From an uncultured Eubacteriales bacterium (lineage in GTDB: Bacteria; Bacillota; Clostridia; Oscillospirales; Oscillospiraceae), in contig OMQS01000146.1 in the NCBI GenBank assembly GCA_900313295.1, forward strand, positions 1 to 13,287: a stretch of DNA of 13,287 nucleotides, read 5' to 3'. The first letter of the stretch is position 1. Every line of letters begins with the position of its first letter. Below are positions 12,451 through 13,287 of this stretch, one piece after another. Below the pieces are notes generated by a model. That model did not search any database. It was not told the DNA's origin and saw only the letters and a list, made by a program, of their open reading frames with translations. Position numbers and translations under genes: made by a program.

Positions 12451-13287
12451 TTACCCAAGCTCCATACCTCCTCTCCGCTGCACGATGTCCATGCAGTGAT
12501 CCGGGTCTGCGCCGGGGACATCCCAGCCGCACATGCTGCCGATCTTCATAGCTTCCTCCTGAGCGGGTGTCACACCCAGCTTCCGGTTTTGCTCATCCGC
12601 AATGCGGCGGTTTTCCTGTGCATCCGGCGTAGACCAGTCGCTGGGATAGTATCCGCTCTCCCCACGCTTCACGCAGATGAGCTGCCCCGTACCCGGCAGC
12701 AGGGAAAAACACAGTTGAGGCAGCTTGTCCCGGTAAGGCTCGAACCGCTCCTGTTCCGTCCGGATGCTCCAGTCCTCATCCTGCCACAGGTGGACATACA
12801 GCTCCCGGCCGCCGTCCAGTGCGATCTCCCGCTGCTCGAAGCCTTCGCCCCAGCCGTCTGAGGCTTGGCCGGAGATGTACTTCTTCAGCGTGGCCAGCTC
12901 TCCGGCCGACAGTTCACCGCTAATCTGACACTCCGCCACGCCCCACAGCCTGCCGTGCCGCTGCTCCACATCGAAGACAACGGAATGTACCTTGTCGTTG
13001 ACGCTGTCCGGTTTTCTGTACCAGTACATGATGCCTCTGACCTGTTCCTCCTGCATGCGATTCTTAAATAAGGCACTGCGGATCTTGTCCTCATGCGATG
13101 CCAATTCGCCACCGGTGAGCCGTTCCGGCTCCTCCGGCATATCACCCCACTCATCCGGCTCGTAGAGCTCGGCAGTCAGCGGCATATACAGCTTCAGCAT
13201 GCTGCGTTCGGGCGGCAGGACAGTGAAGCTGTCCTCGCCGGGGATAAGGGCCAGAGTCCGCCCGTTGTCCCATTTCATCTGAAATTG
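12451..13287 (-). CDS. Conserved ICE protein of unknown function (5' end cut)
   Basis: 278 residues are visible. The first in-frame Met is at 13278, but the frame is open to the edge (QFQ before MKWDNG) and no ribosome site can be seen, so I treat the start as lying outside. No signal or membrane segments. Recognisable blocks are WDNGRTLALIPGEDSF near the start, GIMYWYRKPDSVNDKVHSVV followed by GQASDGWGEGFEQREIAL in the middle, and ICVKRGESGYYPSDWSTPDA plus NRKLGVTPAQEEAMKIGSM and GWDVPGADPD at the end. The last blocks recur, to my recollection, at the ends of several accessory proteins of Clostridial conjugative elements. Function unknown. It is the gene before the structured leader at 12450-12317. 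Confidence 0.65.
   Translation of the reverse strand, partial: QFQMKWDNGRTLALIPGEDSFTVLPPERSMLKLYMPLTAELYEPDEWGDMPEEPERLTGGELASHEDKIRSALFKNRMQEEQVRGIMYWYRKPDSVNDKVHSVVFDVEQRHGRLWGVAECQISGELSAGELATLKKYISGQASDGWGEGFEQREIALDGGRELYVHLWQDEDWSIRTEQERFEPYRDKLPQLCFSLLPGTGQLICVKRGESGYYPSDWSTPDAQENRRIADEQNRKLGVTPAQEEAMKIGSMCGWDVPGADPDHCMDIVQRRGGMELG

Noticed and set aside
1..13287. CRISPR array, tRNA, rRNA, insertion sequence ends or att sites
   Set aside because: I looked for spaced repeats, tRNA-like cloverleaves, transposase motifs and paired terminal repeats and saw none that hold up; element ends must lie outside.

Overview
The window is almost certainly part of an integrative and conjugative element (ICE, conjugative transposon) of the Tn1549/CTn type found in gut Clostridia (Oscillospiraceae or Lachnospiraceae). 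The reasons are the moderately GC-rich coding sequence, strong GGAGG ribosome sites, and a characteristic run of family proteins: DUF3849, DUF3852, TrbL/VirB6-like, tandem RHH, VirB3-like, DUF3846, CD1110-type VirB4 and NlpC/P60. Every gene I accept is on the minus strand, so the window is best read from right to left. Family names come from remembered family features, not from a search.

Right part (13287 to about 9983): a conserved ICE protein cut by the window edge, then a 135-nt leader holding a large RNA hairpin and a nested terminator-like hairpin. A small HTH protein, an orphan Dam-type adenine methyltransferase, a Cys-rich small protein and a DUF3849 protein follow. I place this block as regulation and DNA modification or host take-over.

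Middle part (9969 to about 2612): the mating-pair formation operon. It has a VirB2-like DUF3852 protein, a VirB6/TrbL-like membrane protein with a TTG start, a broken cytosine-5 methyltransferase remnant, a double-RHH protein, an 11-bp intercistronic hairpin, a VirB3-like membrane protein, a VirB4/TraC N-domain-like protein, DUF3846, the VirB4 ATPase, a membrane-anchored NlpC/P60 hydrolase (VirB1-like), a small DUF6103-like protein and an acidic ICE protein of unknown role. Spacings are short or overlapping, so one long transcript is likely.

Left part (2580 to 1): a HipBA-like module (XRE regulator plus short HipA/CtkA-type kinase) with its own near-consensus promoter and an operator palindrome between -35 and -10, closed by a good intrinsic terminator. 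Next comes a roughly 370-nt non-coding region full of inverted repeats that I take to be the oriT/relaxosome region, then an RHH accessory protein and the first 115 residues of a MobP3/MobL-type relaxase. No integrase and no coupling protein (VirD4/TcpA) are visible; they would lie outside.

Most interesting points: (1) the leader with an 11-codon peptide containing three consecutive Met codons, a terminator-like hairpin and a competing 18-bp stem ahead of the HTH-methyltransferase genes; (2) an identical 12-nt palindromic core, TCGGCGCACCGA, in the hipBA-like promoter and in the oriT region, which would link the toxin-antitoxin regulator to transfer; (3) the decayed C5 methyltransferase with a 14-nt direct repeat beside it.
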